This document shows positions 10,318 through 18,693 of a stretch of 19,877 nt of DNA, one piece after another. The stretch is taken from contig ML977021.1 of the NCBI GenBank assembly GCA_010015675.1, positions 323,086 through 342,962 of the forward strand, in the 5' to 3' direction. Source of the stretch: Byssothecium circinans (Eukaryota; Ascomycota; Dothideomycetes; Pleosporales; Massarinaceae). Within the stretch, counting starts at the first letter, position 1. Each line of letters begins with the position of its first letter. Below the pieces are notes generated by a model. The model was not told the origin of the DNA. It saw only the letters and a list, made by a program, of their open reading frames with translations, and ran no database searches. The translations under genes were made by a program, and so were the position numbers.

Positions 10318-11346
10318 CCACCACTGAGCGCGCCAGAATTTCTTGGCAAGGAAAATCAAATAGTATTATCTTAATAACAAAGCCAAACCTTGATATTTTC
10401 TTTTAAAAATATAAACCTAGATAGATATATATATAATCTAGTAGGTATTAAATTTATATAGCTATAGCTTACGTAATGTAGTAGTTATTAGTAAGAGAAG
10501 AAATCTTAGGTGAAACCTACCTTTACCTATAGATTAATAGCTAAACGTTACTGATAGGCTATATAACTTTTAGGACTTACTTATTACTATATTAGTTAGT
10601 AGCTATTAAGGTATTATAGCGTGCAGCCTAGATTTAACGCTATTATAGTAGGTAGAAGGTAGGGAGTATAAAAAATTAGAAAACCTTCTAAATAAAGTTC
10701 TATATATTTAGAAACCTATACTTTCTTCTTAGGAGGAGGATAGTATATACTAAATAAAGCTATATATGAGTTTAAAGTAAGTAAATACCTTTTAAACTAA
10801 AAGATCTAGCTTAAGAAGTATAGGTTTATATAAAAATACGTACACTGCCTTGTAATATAGCTTATATAAGCTATTTTCTTATAGCTAACTATTTATATTA
10901 CTACTATATATATATATAAAGTTTATTAAAAGAATAGAAGTAAGAATATCTAGCTAGATAAAATATTTAATTATAGTTTTCTAATTTTAAGAATCTCTAC
11001 CCTCCCTACGCTAATTCTCTAATAGGTCTAGGCTGCACGCTATAATTTTAGTGCTAATAGGTGTATTATATATATATAAACTAGCTCTAAAGTTATTATA
11101 AGTTATTTAGCTAGTTTAGTAGGTATTTATACGCTATATACTAAAAGTAACCTAGTATTCTCTAAACCTATATAGCTTACTAAGCTATTAGAAATCCTAG
11201 AATTTTTTTTATAATCCTTTTAGTTTATATTATATATATCTGTATTTAAAATTTTAGCTTAATAGCTTAAGTATTTAAATTGTTATTAAAGGTTGAATCT
11301 TTGATTTTCTGCCAAGCAAATTTTGGCGCGCTCGGTGGTGTGGCGC
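10318..11346. mobile_element. Element Z: non-autonomous DNA transposon with Fot1a-like terminal repeats
   Basis: The left end reads ccaccactgagcgcgcca then ttcttggca, and the right end is its inverted counterpart ending ctcggtggtg at 11340; the similarity continues inward for roughly 60-70 bp on each side (gaaaatcaaa, ttaataacaa). After 11340 a second 17-bp unit starts (tggcgc) and is cut by element S at 11347. The body is about 1 kb, AT-rich, and has no transposase. The right half matches 12715-12992 in inverse orientation. Terminal units resemble those of Fot1a, so mobilisation by that transposase is plausible but inferred. The TA duplication usual for the group cannot be confirmed at either end here. 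Confidence 0.7.
10619..11040. repeat. Internal 422-bp segment of Z bounded by an 18-bp perfect inverted repeat
   Basis: tatagcgtgcagcctaga at 10615-10632 is the exact reverse complement of 11027-11044. Inside these arms a weaker similarity continues for some tens of bases. With TA taken as the flank at 10617-10618 and 11041-11042, the segment 10619-11040 looks like a small TIR element inserted into Z. The other Z-type copy (12658 onward) reaches the same arm (tatagcgtgtag) before being interrupted, so the segment may instead be an old part of the family. No coding sequence was seen. Confidence 0.55.
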
Positions 11347-12245
11347 TGTAAAAAGGTGATAATGAGTAAAAGTAATATAGTAAGAAAAGGTTGTAGTCGA
11401 ATTATCTGATCTTTCAAAGTACTGCAGGGCAGTTACTATATACTAACTATCTAGATATTCGGATACTAATTATCCGTTCGGATAATAGCTATCCTTTAGT
11501 TTTAGATTAGTTTGACTTAGTATTTTTAGTCTTGATACCGGATTTAAGATATCCGTTGTATTACTATAGTTTCACTATAGTTTCATTATTTCGGATATCC
11601 TATATCCATTGTTTTACTATAGTTTGGTTTTACTATTGTTTTACTATAGTTTTATTATTTCGGATATCTTATATCCGTTGTTTTACTATAGTTTGGTTTT
11701 ACTATTGTTTTACTATAGTTTTGTATTTTTCGGCTTCTCCTATAGCCGTGTTTTAGTTGTTGTTTTTGTTGTTTGGTTGTTTTTAACCAATTGCCAACAT
11801 TGCAACAGTTCATCGAAAAGATCGTTTTATAAAGCTTGCTTATAAATCTAGTTTAGAAGATATCGCTTAGCTTTAATCTGAATATAGTATATAACTATAT
11901 ATTCTTTAGGTAATAAAAGTTATATTACACTAGCGTGAATATTACGCTCGTAATAAATTATTTTAGCACTTTTTACAAAGTGTCCTTTCATAGAATCGCC
12001 TATTAATCACGATTATAAATTGCTAACATAAGCAAATGTTTTATAACGTTTGTTATATAAAATACAGTAGTTATTTTACCTATATTAGATTTTATAGGAC
12101 GATACTATTATAGTTATAATTAATAACTGTATTATTACTTTTACTCGAAATATTAAGACAGTGGAATACCAACAATCTGATAAAAAGCCTTTATTAAGCT
12201 TATTACGAATATAGCTATTATATATATAATTGTATATATTTAATA
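11347..12245 (+). mobile_element. Element S, copy B (899 bp)
   Basis: It is nearly identical to copy A (2439-3466) outside the tandem-repeat block. Most differences are C/T or G/A and occur in both directions, so each copy decayed independently after transposition. It starts at the same TGTAAAAAGG and ends at the same TTTAATA. Unlike copy A, its flanks do not match: ggcgc on the left, taagg on the right. The left side interrupts the terminal repeat of Z, whose remainder is not found on the right. Copy B therefore marks a rearrangement or deletion joint, not a simple insertion. Confidence 0.8.
11460..11748. promoter_or_regulatory. Array of six CGG-N11-CCG-type inverted repeats in element S copy B
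   Basis: Sites lie at 11460-11476, 11479-11495 (right half now CCT), 11539-11555, 11592-11608 (right half now CCA), 11661-11677 and 11731-11748 (N12). They correspond to sites 1-3, to members of the 70-bp repeat series and to the last site of copy A. Two sites lost by single substitutions here are intact in copy A, and one lost in copy A has intact counterparts here, so the ancestral element probably had every site intact. Two short open frames that cross this block (11532-11756 and 11609-11845) are translated repeats and are not annotated as genes. Confidence 0.6.
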
Positions 12246-12657
12246 TAAGGTTAACTAGTAATCCCTAAATAGTAATACCTTATTTTATTACCTCTTTCTA
12301 AAATCCTAGCTAACGTTACTATCTTAGCTCTTATTAAATAATATAGGAATATATCCTACCTTTACTAAGGTAGCTAAATATATAAGGTACTATACATGCT
12401 ACTACTCTTAGTAGCGCTAAATTATTATATAATAAATTAGGTACTAGCTAGAGACTATCTACTAGACTATTAGTAACGCCTAATAACTATAGTAATAACT
12501 TACATAAATAGATAAATACTTAGGTAGCTAAAAAATTATAATTAAAGCCTTGCCCTTATAGTAAGCCTTGCCCTTGTAGTAAGCCTTGCCCTTATAGTAA
12601 ACCTAACTCTTACCTAATAACTACTTATTAGAGTTTATACCTATATATTTATATATA
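12246..12657. other. AT-rich stretch without recognisable gene, with an 18-bp tandem repeat
   Basis: This lies between S copy B and the Z-family end at 12658. Three 18-bp units aagccttgcccttRtagt stand at 12545-12562, 12563-12580 and 12581-12598, with a degenerate fourth unit to about 12613. In one frame they would encode a KPCPYS hexapeptide repeat, but no surrounding frame supports a protein. The rest shows no motif I recognise. It may be the displaced flank of the rearrangement at S copy B. Confidence 0.5.
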
Positions 12658-12994
12658 ACGTAAAGTACTACTAAGACGGCCACACTACTAAGATGGCCAC
12701 TTTTGCTTAGTAGCGAACACTAAAGATTCAACCTTTAATAATAATTTAAATACTAGAGCTATAAAGCAGAAATTTTAAATATAGATATCTATAATATAGA
12801 TAAAAAGGATTATAAAAAAATATTCTAGGATTTCTAATAGCTTAGTAAGCTATATAGGTATAGAGAATACTAGGCTACCTTTAGTATATAGAGTATAAAT
12901 ACCTACTAAACTAGCTAAATAAGTTATAATAACTTTAGAGCTAGTTTATATATATATAATACGCCTATTAGCACTAAAATTATAGCGTGTAGTA
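12658..12994 (-). mobile_element. Z-family element fragment, opposite orientation to Z, interrupted at 12995
   Basis: It starts acgtaaag after a TA (12656-12657), then has two 17-bp units of the GAGACGGCCA type and cttttgcttag. From 12720 to 12992 it matches the right part of Z (11031-11300) as reverse complement, with differences mostly of RIP type. Homology ends at tatagcgtgtag near 12992, where a probable LTR begins. It has no coding sequence. The remainder of the element is not recognised elsewhere in the window. Confidence 0.75.
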
Positions 12995-13674
12995 TGCTAT
13001 AGCACGTAGTAACTAATAGCTTAACCTATAGTCATAGGTTAGATTAATATATAGTAGCTAGTTTTAATACTAGCTATAGAGCATGTCATGTTTACTACTC
13101 TCTTTAATTAGTATAAAAAAGAATATAATTACTTTAGCTACTAAATATGTTTACCCTCTATAAGTAACGTAAAGCACTATCGAACCGCTTACACTATTAA
13201 ACCGCCTAACTTTCCTTAGCAACACTAACTTACTCAACTTTATCATCATTATCGTCTGCATCGCTACTTAACATAATAAACTAAGTACTAGCCTCCAACT
13301 TAGAAAAACCCTCTTTATCAGCTTAACACGTTCTTGCGTTATGCCTAGCCTTACCGCAGTTACCATAGTAGCAAACACCTAGTTATCATACTTTGCGTTT
13401 ACCCTCTACCCTCACCCTTTTATAGTTCAAAATAGTTCCTAATAGTTTAGAACTATTCTAGTCTACTATAGGACTATACTCTATAGTGCTACCCTTTTAA
13501 ATATACTTACACTTACATGTTTTACGCTTAGTTACTACTGCAAGTTACTTTTTAAGCTCTTTAATGCGCGCCTTTATAAGCGCAGTGTTATGCAGCACTA
13601 ACTTAGTACCTTTAACAAGCTACAAAAGCTTATCCTACGCCATTCGTAGTAACTAAGTAATAGAATCACGTATA

Positions 13675-15502
13675 ACGTGTTTTACTAGTTAGCGGCTAAC
13701 ACTACTTAGTGGCCAGCCCCACTAACTTTATCACGCGTCCTGTACAAAATTTAACATGGCTTAACAACAACGCGCTTAATTGCTCTCAAAAGAAGGCAGA
13801 TTAGCCCTTTCAACTCAATCTGTTTAACGTAACCAAATTTCAAGCGTTTATCGCGCGGCAAAGCTATATAACGTCCCCTAAACAAGCCTCTGGCGTCGTA
13901 TTCAAGGCATCGTACCACAAGCTTAGTTAAACGTGAAAAAGTGAAAGCTACACCTAATAGAGGAGCAGTCTCTAGTAGACTAGATCCTAGCCCTTAATTA
14001 ACGCGGATTTCTACCCTATATAATTGACGTATGACGTATGGCTGATACTCTACTCACTGCGCGCGGCCAGCAGCCTGCCCCTCAGCTAGTTGGTAAGAAT
14101 TAGGTCTCGCGATTTATCAACGCCTAGCTAGAGCTATAGACGAAGTAGAATCGCAAGTTCCATAGCCAGCGCACTAAATGCGAGGATCCTAGGATGATTG
14201 GCCCCTAGTTTACCCTTATACAAGAGACGCGCTAGGCGTACGGTATACTTAATAAGGACACCTATAATTTTAACGAGACTAGCTTTATAATGGGAGTAGC
14301 TGCGACCTTAAAGGTTATTACTAGCTCTAATACTATTGGCTATGCAATTGCTATCTAGCTAGGTAATCGCGAGTGGGTAACAGCTATCAAGGTAATTAAT
14401 GTGATAGGATAGGCCCTTCCACCCTTCCTAATCCTAGCTGGCAAGATGCATTAGGCAGCCTAGTATCAGTCCCTGCTAGAGGACTAGGTGATAGCCCTAA
14501 GTGATAACGGCTGGACGACTAATGAGCTTAGCTATAAGTAGATCCAACATTTTAATACACATATAGAGGCTTAGACATAGGGAGCTTATCACCTACTTAT
14601 CCTAGACAGTCATAGTAGCCACGCTACGCCTGAGTTTAACTAGTATTATATAGAGCATAAGATTATCACGCTCTATATGCTAGCTTATACGTCACATCGT
14701 CTCTAGCCTCTTAACGTAAGCTGCTACGCGCCTCTAAAGGCTAGCTACAGCTATGAGGTAGCTAAGCTAGCTCGCCAGGGTATCTATTATATTAATAAGG
14801 AGGAATTCCTAAGCCTATATACTAGGGCACGGCTAGCTGTCTTCTCTAGCTAGAATATTAAGAGCGGATTCCTAGCTACAGGCCTAATACTATTCAATCC
14901 TGAGCGCGTACTCTCTTCTCTCCTAGTTATTAGAACGCCCTCCCTACCTATAGCTATACCTGCCTAGACTTCTAAAACACTACATACAGCTACTTAACTA
15001 GAGTAGCAAGCTAGGCTTATTCATGGGCTACTATAGCGCAATTCACAGAGCCCTACTAGCTAGGCAGTTAACTAACTTATTAAGGGCTGCCAGCTAGCGA
15101 TGAATTCGGCTATACTGCTAGCTACGGAAAATAGCAAGCTACGCGAGGCCAACCAGCGTAAACAGAAGAAGCAGCAATAGCGTAGAAGGTATATAGCTTA
15201 GGGGGAGCCCTAACGGGCCAGAAGGGCCAGCTTCTAGCCTAGAGGGCAGAAAACGTAGAAAACGTTGCGTAGGAGGAGGTCTAGAGTAGGGCTACTAAGG
15301 CGCGCTAGTGAGCACTACTAACGTGTTTAAAGTGCCATATTCAAGGCCATAATAGGACTTAATGCAGGGCTAGCTAGAGAGGCTCTATATAAAATTGCAA
15401 TGCAATTAACTTTGTTGTTGTGGCGCTACTGTACGAAAACACGTGGTAAGCTTAGTAGGGCTAGCTACTAAGTAGTATTAGCCGCTGACTAGTGAAACAC
15501 GT
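13675..15502 (+). mobile_element. Fot1b DNA transposon, 1,828 bp, nested in Fot1a
   Basis: It has about 50-bp terminal inverted repeats starting acgtgttttactagt at 13675 and ending actagtgaaacacgt at 15502, flanked by TA at 13673-13674 and 15503-15504. The uninterrupted site is visible in the third Fot1a copy (cttgtataagccttaac, TA at 19137-19138), which proves the insertion and its TA duplication. It is the least decayed element here: the line 15121-15180 still holds five CA dinucleotides, and long stretches are free of stops. It is thus likely among the youngest insertions. Its terminal repeats are unrelated to the 17-bp unit system of Fot1a. Confidence 0.95.
13756..15392 (+). pseudogene. 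Fot1b transposase pseudogene (DDE endonuclease)
   Basis: The ATG at 13756 opens a frame with an N-terminal HTH (VYRAAKLYNVP), a CENP-B-type region ending LVGKNxVSRFINA (x a stop from Trp), KCEDPRMIGP, the first catalytic block YNFNETSFIMG (family NFDETG), LGNREWVTAIKVIN, SDNGWTTNEL, the second block LLILDSHSSHATPEF, ITLYMLAYTSHRL, GYxPL-type PLNVSCYAPLK, and a basic C-terminus with KGCQLAMNSAILLATENSKLR (split here: KGCQLAMNSAILL, then ATENSKLR). A one-base slip in the five-G run at 15201-15205 moves the C-terminus to another frame, where a zinc knuckle CLKCHIQGHNRTxC (x a stop from Gln) is readable. The stop is the TAG at 15375 or the TAA at 15390; a TAG could derive from CAG, so the true end is uncertain. 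Despite in-frame stops, most motifs are intact. Confidence 0.92.
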
Positions 15503-16847
15503 TAAACTTTAACTATAAGCTAAATTCGCGTGTATTACTTAGAGTCCTTGATAGCTATAGCGTCTCTAGTAGTAAGGGTCCTAGTAGGGTGCGTATACGC
15601 ACATTAAGGCAATTAAGTACTACCTGCGCGTTTAAAAGGACTAGCCCTATTACCTTAAAGGCCTTTTAATAGTTCTAAACTGTAAATACGCTTAAAAACG
15701 CGTCTTTAAAGGCTAGTAGGAACGCTTCCTTATTAACGTAAAAAACGCGCTGTTACGCTAAGCCCTAAATAATTTTAAAGTACTTACGCTTAAGCGGCGA
15801 GAATAACACTACATCAAGTAGCTAGAGGATGTGTGATAAGTATAGTAGTATATAAAGCGTAAGAATCTTATTATTATAATAATAATCCTTAAAATCCTAA
15901 TTTAGGTAGCTTTCGTGGCTATTTAAAATTAGTAACTAATAGACGCTAATAGTTCTCGCCTTTATATGCGCGTTAAAGTGCTTTAACTACGCAAGACTAA
16001 GCTTATTAGTCGTCTATCTATTCTCTAAAACTAAGAGCTTTTAATTGCGTAGTATATTGGCTTCCTAGTACTATAAAAAGATGTAAACGCGTCCTTTATA
16101 TATAATAAATAGTAGGGTAAATATACTATTTAAGTATATACTTTAGATATCTATCACCTACTCCTTATTACCTAGCTAAACCATTGTAGGCCTTTCTTAC
16201 TTCTCTAAGCTAGTAACCACTTTTATAGAGCTAATAACACCTATCTAAAAGCTAGTCTTATTAAAGTTATATATATCGTTATCATGTATGCTATACTTTA
16301 CTTTAGTATCCTATACAAGCTTAAACTACGCGCTAACTACCTTAGGATCTTTCTATAGTACCCTTTAATAGTCTTTTAAATAGTTCTAAACTGTTTATAA
16401 CTATTTTAAACAGTTTATAAACCATTCTATTTAGTTAATGCCTACTTTCTTACTACCCCGCTCGTGCAGTAGTTTATTCGCCATATCTAACACTTCGCCT
16501 AACGTAGGCGCGAATCCTCATAAATTAAGGTTAAGGATGTATAGGACGAGCGTCTCCTACTTAGTTAAGGACAGTTTTAAACGGTTTAGTACCGTTTCTA
16601 GTTAGAATAGTATTCCTCTAGCGCGTTTAGTAAGAATGCAATACTTAACGTTAAAGGCCTTAGCAGCGTGTTGATAGCTGTTAAATTAGCCTCTATTGTA
16701 TGCGGCAAGAGCAAGCTATAGTCTGCCTTCGTGTTGGATTTGTTCAGAGCGGTATTGTTGAGGCATTATCGCGATAAAGATAGTGTTAGTGTTGCCAAGG
16801 AAAGTTAGGCAGTTCGATGGTGTGGGTGGTTTGATAGTGCTTTACGT

Positions 16848-17560
16848 TATCCTATACTATAAGCTAAATTAAAGTTATGTAAGCTACGCTAGCTTATTTA
16901 GAGGTTATACCTAGGCTTATATCTGCAATATATTATAGAGATAGCTATGTTTGCTTAGATTACAATAGTAGCTACTTGCTATAGCTAAAAAGAGTTTAGC
17001 AGGTAATAGCTACTAAAAGAATAAAAGATATATAATACTTAGAGTATCTATACTAGGTGTTGCAATAAAGCTAGAGAGTAACTATTAAAACTATAAAGTT
17101 TACTACTTCTAGCGCTAAGAACCCCCTTATTTAATAAGAAATTAGAATTTAAAGCTAAGCTAAAGAGGAAGCCTATAATTACACTAAGATAATAGAAACT
17201 AACTTTAGTATAAAGCTAGGGAGTAGTACTACTAAAGAGTAACTAATATATAAAGCTAAAGAGTAGCGTACGTATATAAAGCTAGGGAGTAGTACATAAC
17301 TATAGCATAGCTAGAGAGTAGCTATAGGAGAGTAGCTAATAGTCTTAGTAACTTTTAGCTAATCTTAAAACTATACTAAAGAGTAACTAACTTACTTTAT
17401 ATAAGGCTAAGAAGTAGCATAAAACTACAGCATAGCTAAAGAGTAGCTATAAAGGGTAGCTAATTATTTTAGTAACTTTTAACTACCTAAAAAACTATTT
17501 AAAAACTATATAAACTAGCACTTATAGCTAGGGAGCATTAGGCGTAACATTTATATTAAA
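16848..17560. other. Probable end of the gypsy LTR, primer site and repeat-rich 5' leader; no gene resolved
   Basis: This follows the right TA of the Fot1a copy. The first part (to about 16964) would be the rest of the interrupted LTR if that assignment is right. From 16965 it contains the primer-site-like sequence, then purine-rich repeats of an aaagctaRRgagtag motif. Many stops occur in the frames I read and no start codon can be chosen. The leader may already encode the N-terminus of gag, which would explain why the repeated motif can read KARE. Confidence 0.35.
17067..17495 (+). repeat. Direct repeats with an aaagctaRRgagtag core, and a duplication at about 125-bp offset
   Basis: At least seven copies of the short motif start near 17067, 17211, 17251, 17277, 17306, 17402 and 17430. 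On a larger scale 17277-17370 is repeated at 17402-17495 (gctaRRgagtagctata, then tagtaacttttarcta), an offset of about 125 bp. Differences between copies are mostly A/G, as RIP would give. Confidence 0.65.
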
Positions 17561-18560
17561 TTAAGAATTAGATAATAAATTAATAGAAGGATACACTCTA
17601 TAAACTAGAAGGATATTAGAGGCACGCTCTTATCTAGCGCTTATTAAGCTAAAGCCTCCAAGGAGCTATCTTAATATCTTTAAGGGGCATAATATATTAG
17701 AATAGCTAGAAGCGTATAACTATATAGCTTAGAATATAGTATAGATAGATAAGGATAGGCTATAGATATTACTAGATTAGTATTTAACAAAGATTAAAAA
17801 AATAGTAATATAGTTTCCCTAATTTATAAAGAATAACTAGGAAGGTATCTAGAGCAAAATAAAAGATAACTAGAAAGATATAAATATAGGATGATGCTAT
17901 AGTACTTGCGCGTACCTTAAGACCTACATTAATAAATACGTAAAGTACCTACTACTTATTATAGAGTACTATACTAATATATTTATCTACCTTACTAATT
18001 GCATTACTACTAGCTAGGTTATAGAATAGGAGAAAAGGTAGTATTACTTTTAAGGCCTTAGCTAGTAAGATAAAGAAATAGTAATATTCTATATACTAGA
18101 ATCTAACTAGCTAAAAGAGAAAACTATTAACATCTATAATATAAACAAAATTTATAAATACGTAAAAAGTATAGTAAAGTAGTATATTAGCTTCTATAAG
18201 TACTAAGAGAAAGAGAGTATTATTAAAGTATAGTAGCTTAAGAATATAGTTAAAAAAAGAGATAGCCTACTAGCCTCTTGCGTACTAAGAGCTAACACGC
18301 TGTAATAAGCTATCTTTATTAAAGCTAGAAAAGCTATAATCTTTAAAGGTTAACCTAGACTTAAAGTATTTAGTTAACTAATTTAAGGGCCTAAATCTAG
18401 ACACTACCTTAGTCTTCTAGCTTGCTAACTAAAGCTATATTAAGCTATATCTTTAGGATCCTAAGAACTACGCCTACTTTCTAACTTATCTTATTAGTCC
18501 TTATTATTAGTAAGAAAGGCTAAGCTAGCAAAGTTACCTACTATAGATAAATTAAAGAAA
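17560..18560 (+). pseudogene. Gag-like pseudogene of a gypsy-type retrotransposon
   Basis: From about 17620 a single frame reads LALIKLKPPRSYLNIFKGHN, then ILExLEAYNYIA, IDKDRL, KIKKIVIxFPLFIKNN, AYLKTYINKYVK, YYTNIFIYLTNCITTS and EKRQYYFxGLSxxDKEIVI (x = stops, mostly TAG from Trp or Gln). The pattern of an early Pro-rich start, a W-L-E-A-type helix and a YYxGL/LREQDK-like block resembles capsid regions of fungal gypsy gag proteins. This is recognition of style, not a database hit. A frame change lies near 18300-18360, after which NxFKGLNLDTTLVF and LxDPKNYAYFLTYLI are readable. No CCHC knuckle is seen before the Fot1a insertion at 18563 cuts the frame. Confidence 0.55.
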
Positions 18561-18570
18561 TAACGTAACG

Positions 18571-18672
18571 CACTACTAAACCGCGCACACTACTAAACCG
18601 CGTACACTACTAAACCGCGCACACTACTAAACCGCGCACACTACTAAACCGCGCACACTACTAAACCGCGTA
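18571..18672. repeat. Six perfect-period 17-bp tandem units in a Fot1a terminal repeat
   Basis: Units cactactaaaccgcgYa start at 18571, 18588, 18605, 18622, 18639 and 18656, exactly 102 bp in total. They are uniform apart from c/t in the next-to-last base of units 2 and 6. Two units are found at the other Fot1a ends. The near-identity in an otherwise heavily mutated element suggests recent expansion or gene conversion, or that RIP acted before amplification. Confidence 0.92.
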
Positions 18673-18693
18673 GAATTCTTTAGCAACACTAAC

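Larger units (their letters stand above)
13230..16766 (-). pseudogene. Fot1a transposase pseudogene, reverse strand, interrupted by nested Fot1b
   Basis: The ATG (cat at 16764-16766) gives MPQQYRSEQIQHEGRL, the best preserved N-terminus of this family in the window, then a pipsqueak-type HTH (AAKAFNVKY) and a CENP-B-type HTH (FAPTLGEVLDMANKLL). The stop is the TAA at 13232-13230. Subtracting the 1,830 bp of nested DNA leaves exactly 1,707 nt, the same as the 5895-7601 copy. The C-terminus, close to the nested insertion, shows a nearly intact zinc knuckle: GNCGKARHNARTC, with the first Cys changed to Tyr, so originally C-x2-C-x4-H-x4-C. It is followed by an acidic DADDNDD tail. Stops within the frame, mainly TAG and TAA, show that the gene was dead by RIP as well as by insertion. 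Confidence 0.9.
13167..16847 (-). mobile_element. Full-length Fot1a DNA transposon, reverse orientation, split by nested Fot1b
   Basis: The termini are acgtaaagcactatcgaacc at 13167 and its inverted counterpart ending gtgctttacgt at 16847, with TA at 13165-13166 and 16848-16849. Without Fot1b (1,828 bp plus one TA) the element is 1,851 bp, one base longer than the copy at 5815. Each end carries two 17-bp units of the GAACCGCGCA flavour, followed by taactttcctt(a/g)gcaac. The terminal repeats are about 60 bp long. It carries the transposase pseudogene at 13230-16766. It is moderately less decayed than the 5815 copy. Confidence 0.92.
12995..18560 (+). mobile_element. Probable gypsy-type LTR retrotransposon, 5' part (putative LTR, primer site, gag), interrupted by Fot1a
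   Basis: This is an inferred unit. A candidate 5' LTR starts TGctatagcac at 12995 and ends ...ttaCA at 16964; without the Fot1a insert and its TA it would be about 287 bp. It contains a tataaaaaag box near 13110 and an 8-bp-arm hairpin at 13022-13041. Directly after it, atagtagctac at 16965 resembles an initiator-tRNA-Met primer site (TGGTAGC) after a TGG-to-TAG change. Then come repeats (17067-17495) and a gag-like frame (to 18560), where another Fot1a copy interrupts. No second LTR lies in the window, so the LTR edges are weakly supported; the gag is the firmer part. Confidence 0.4.

Noticed and set aside
11532..11756. Open reading frame of 74 codons
   Set aside because: It is a translation of the 70-bp T-rich repeats of element S (Tyr/Phe/Leu-rich, internally repetitive). 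No frame is conserved in copy A, where the repeats differ in length.
11609..11845. Open reading frame of 78 codons
   Set aside because: It overlaps the same repeats in another frame and runs out into the non-coding part of S; no domain and no conservation in copy A.
18571..18672. CRISPR-like array
   Set aside because: The 17-bp units are directly adjacent with no spacers and lie in a transposon terminal repeat of a fungal sequence.
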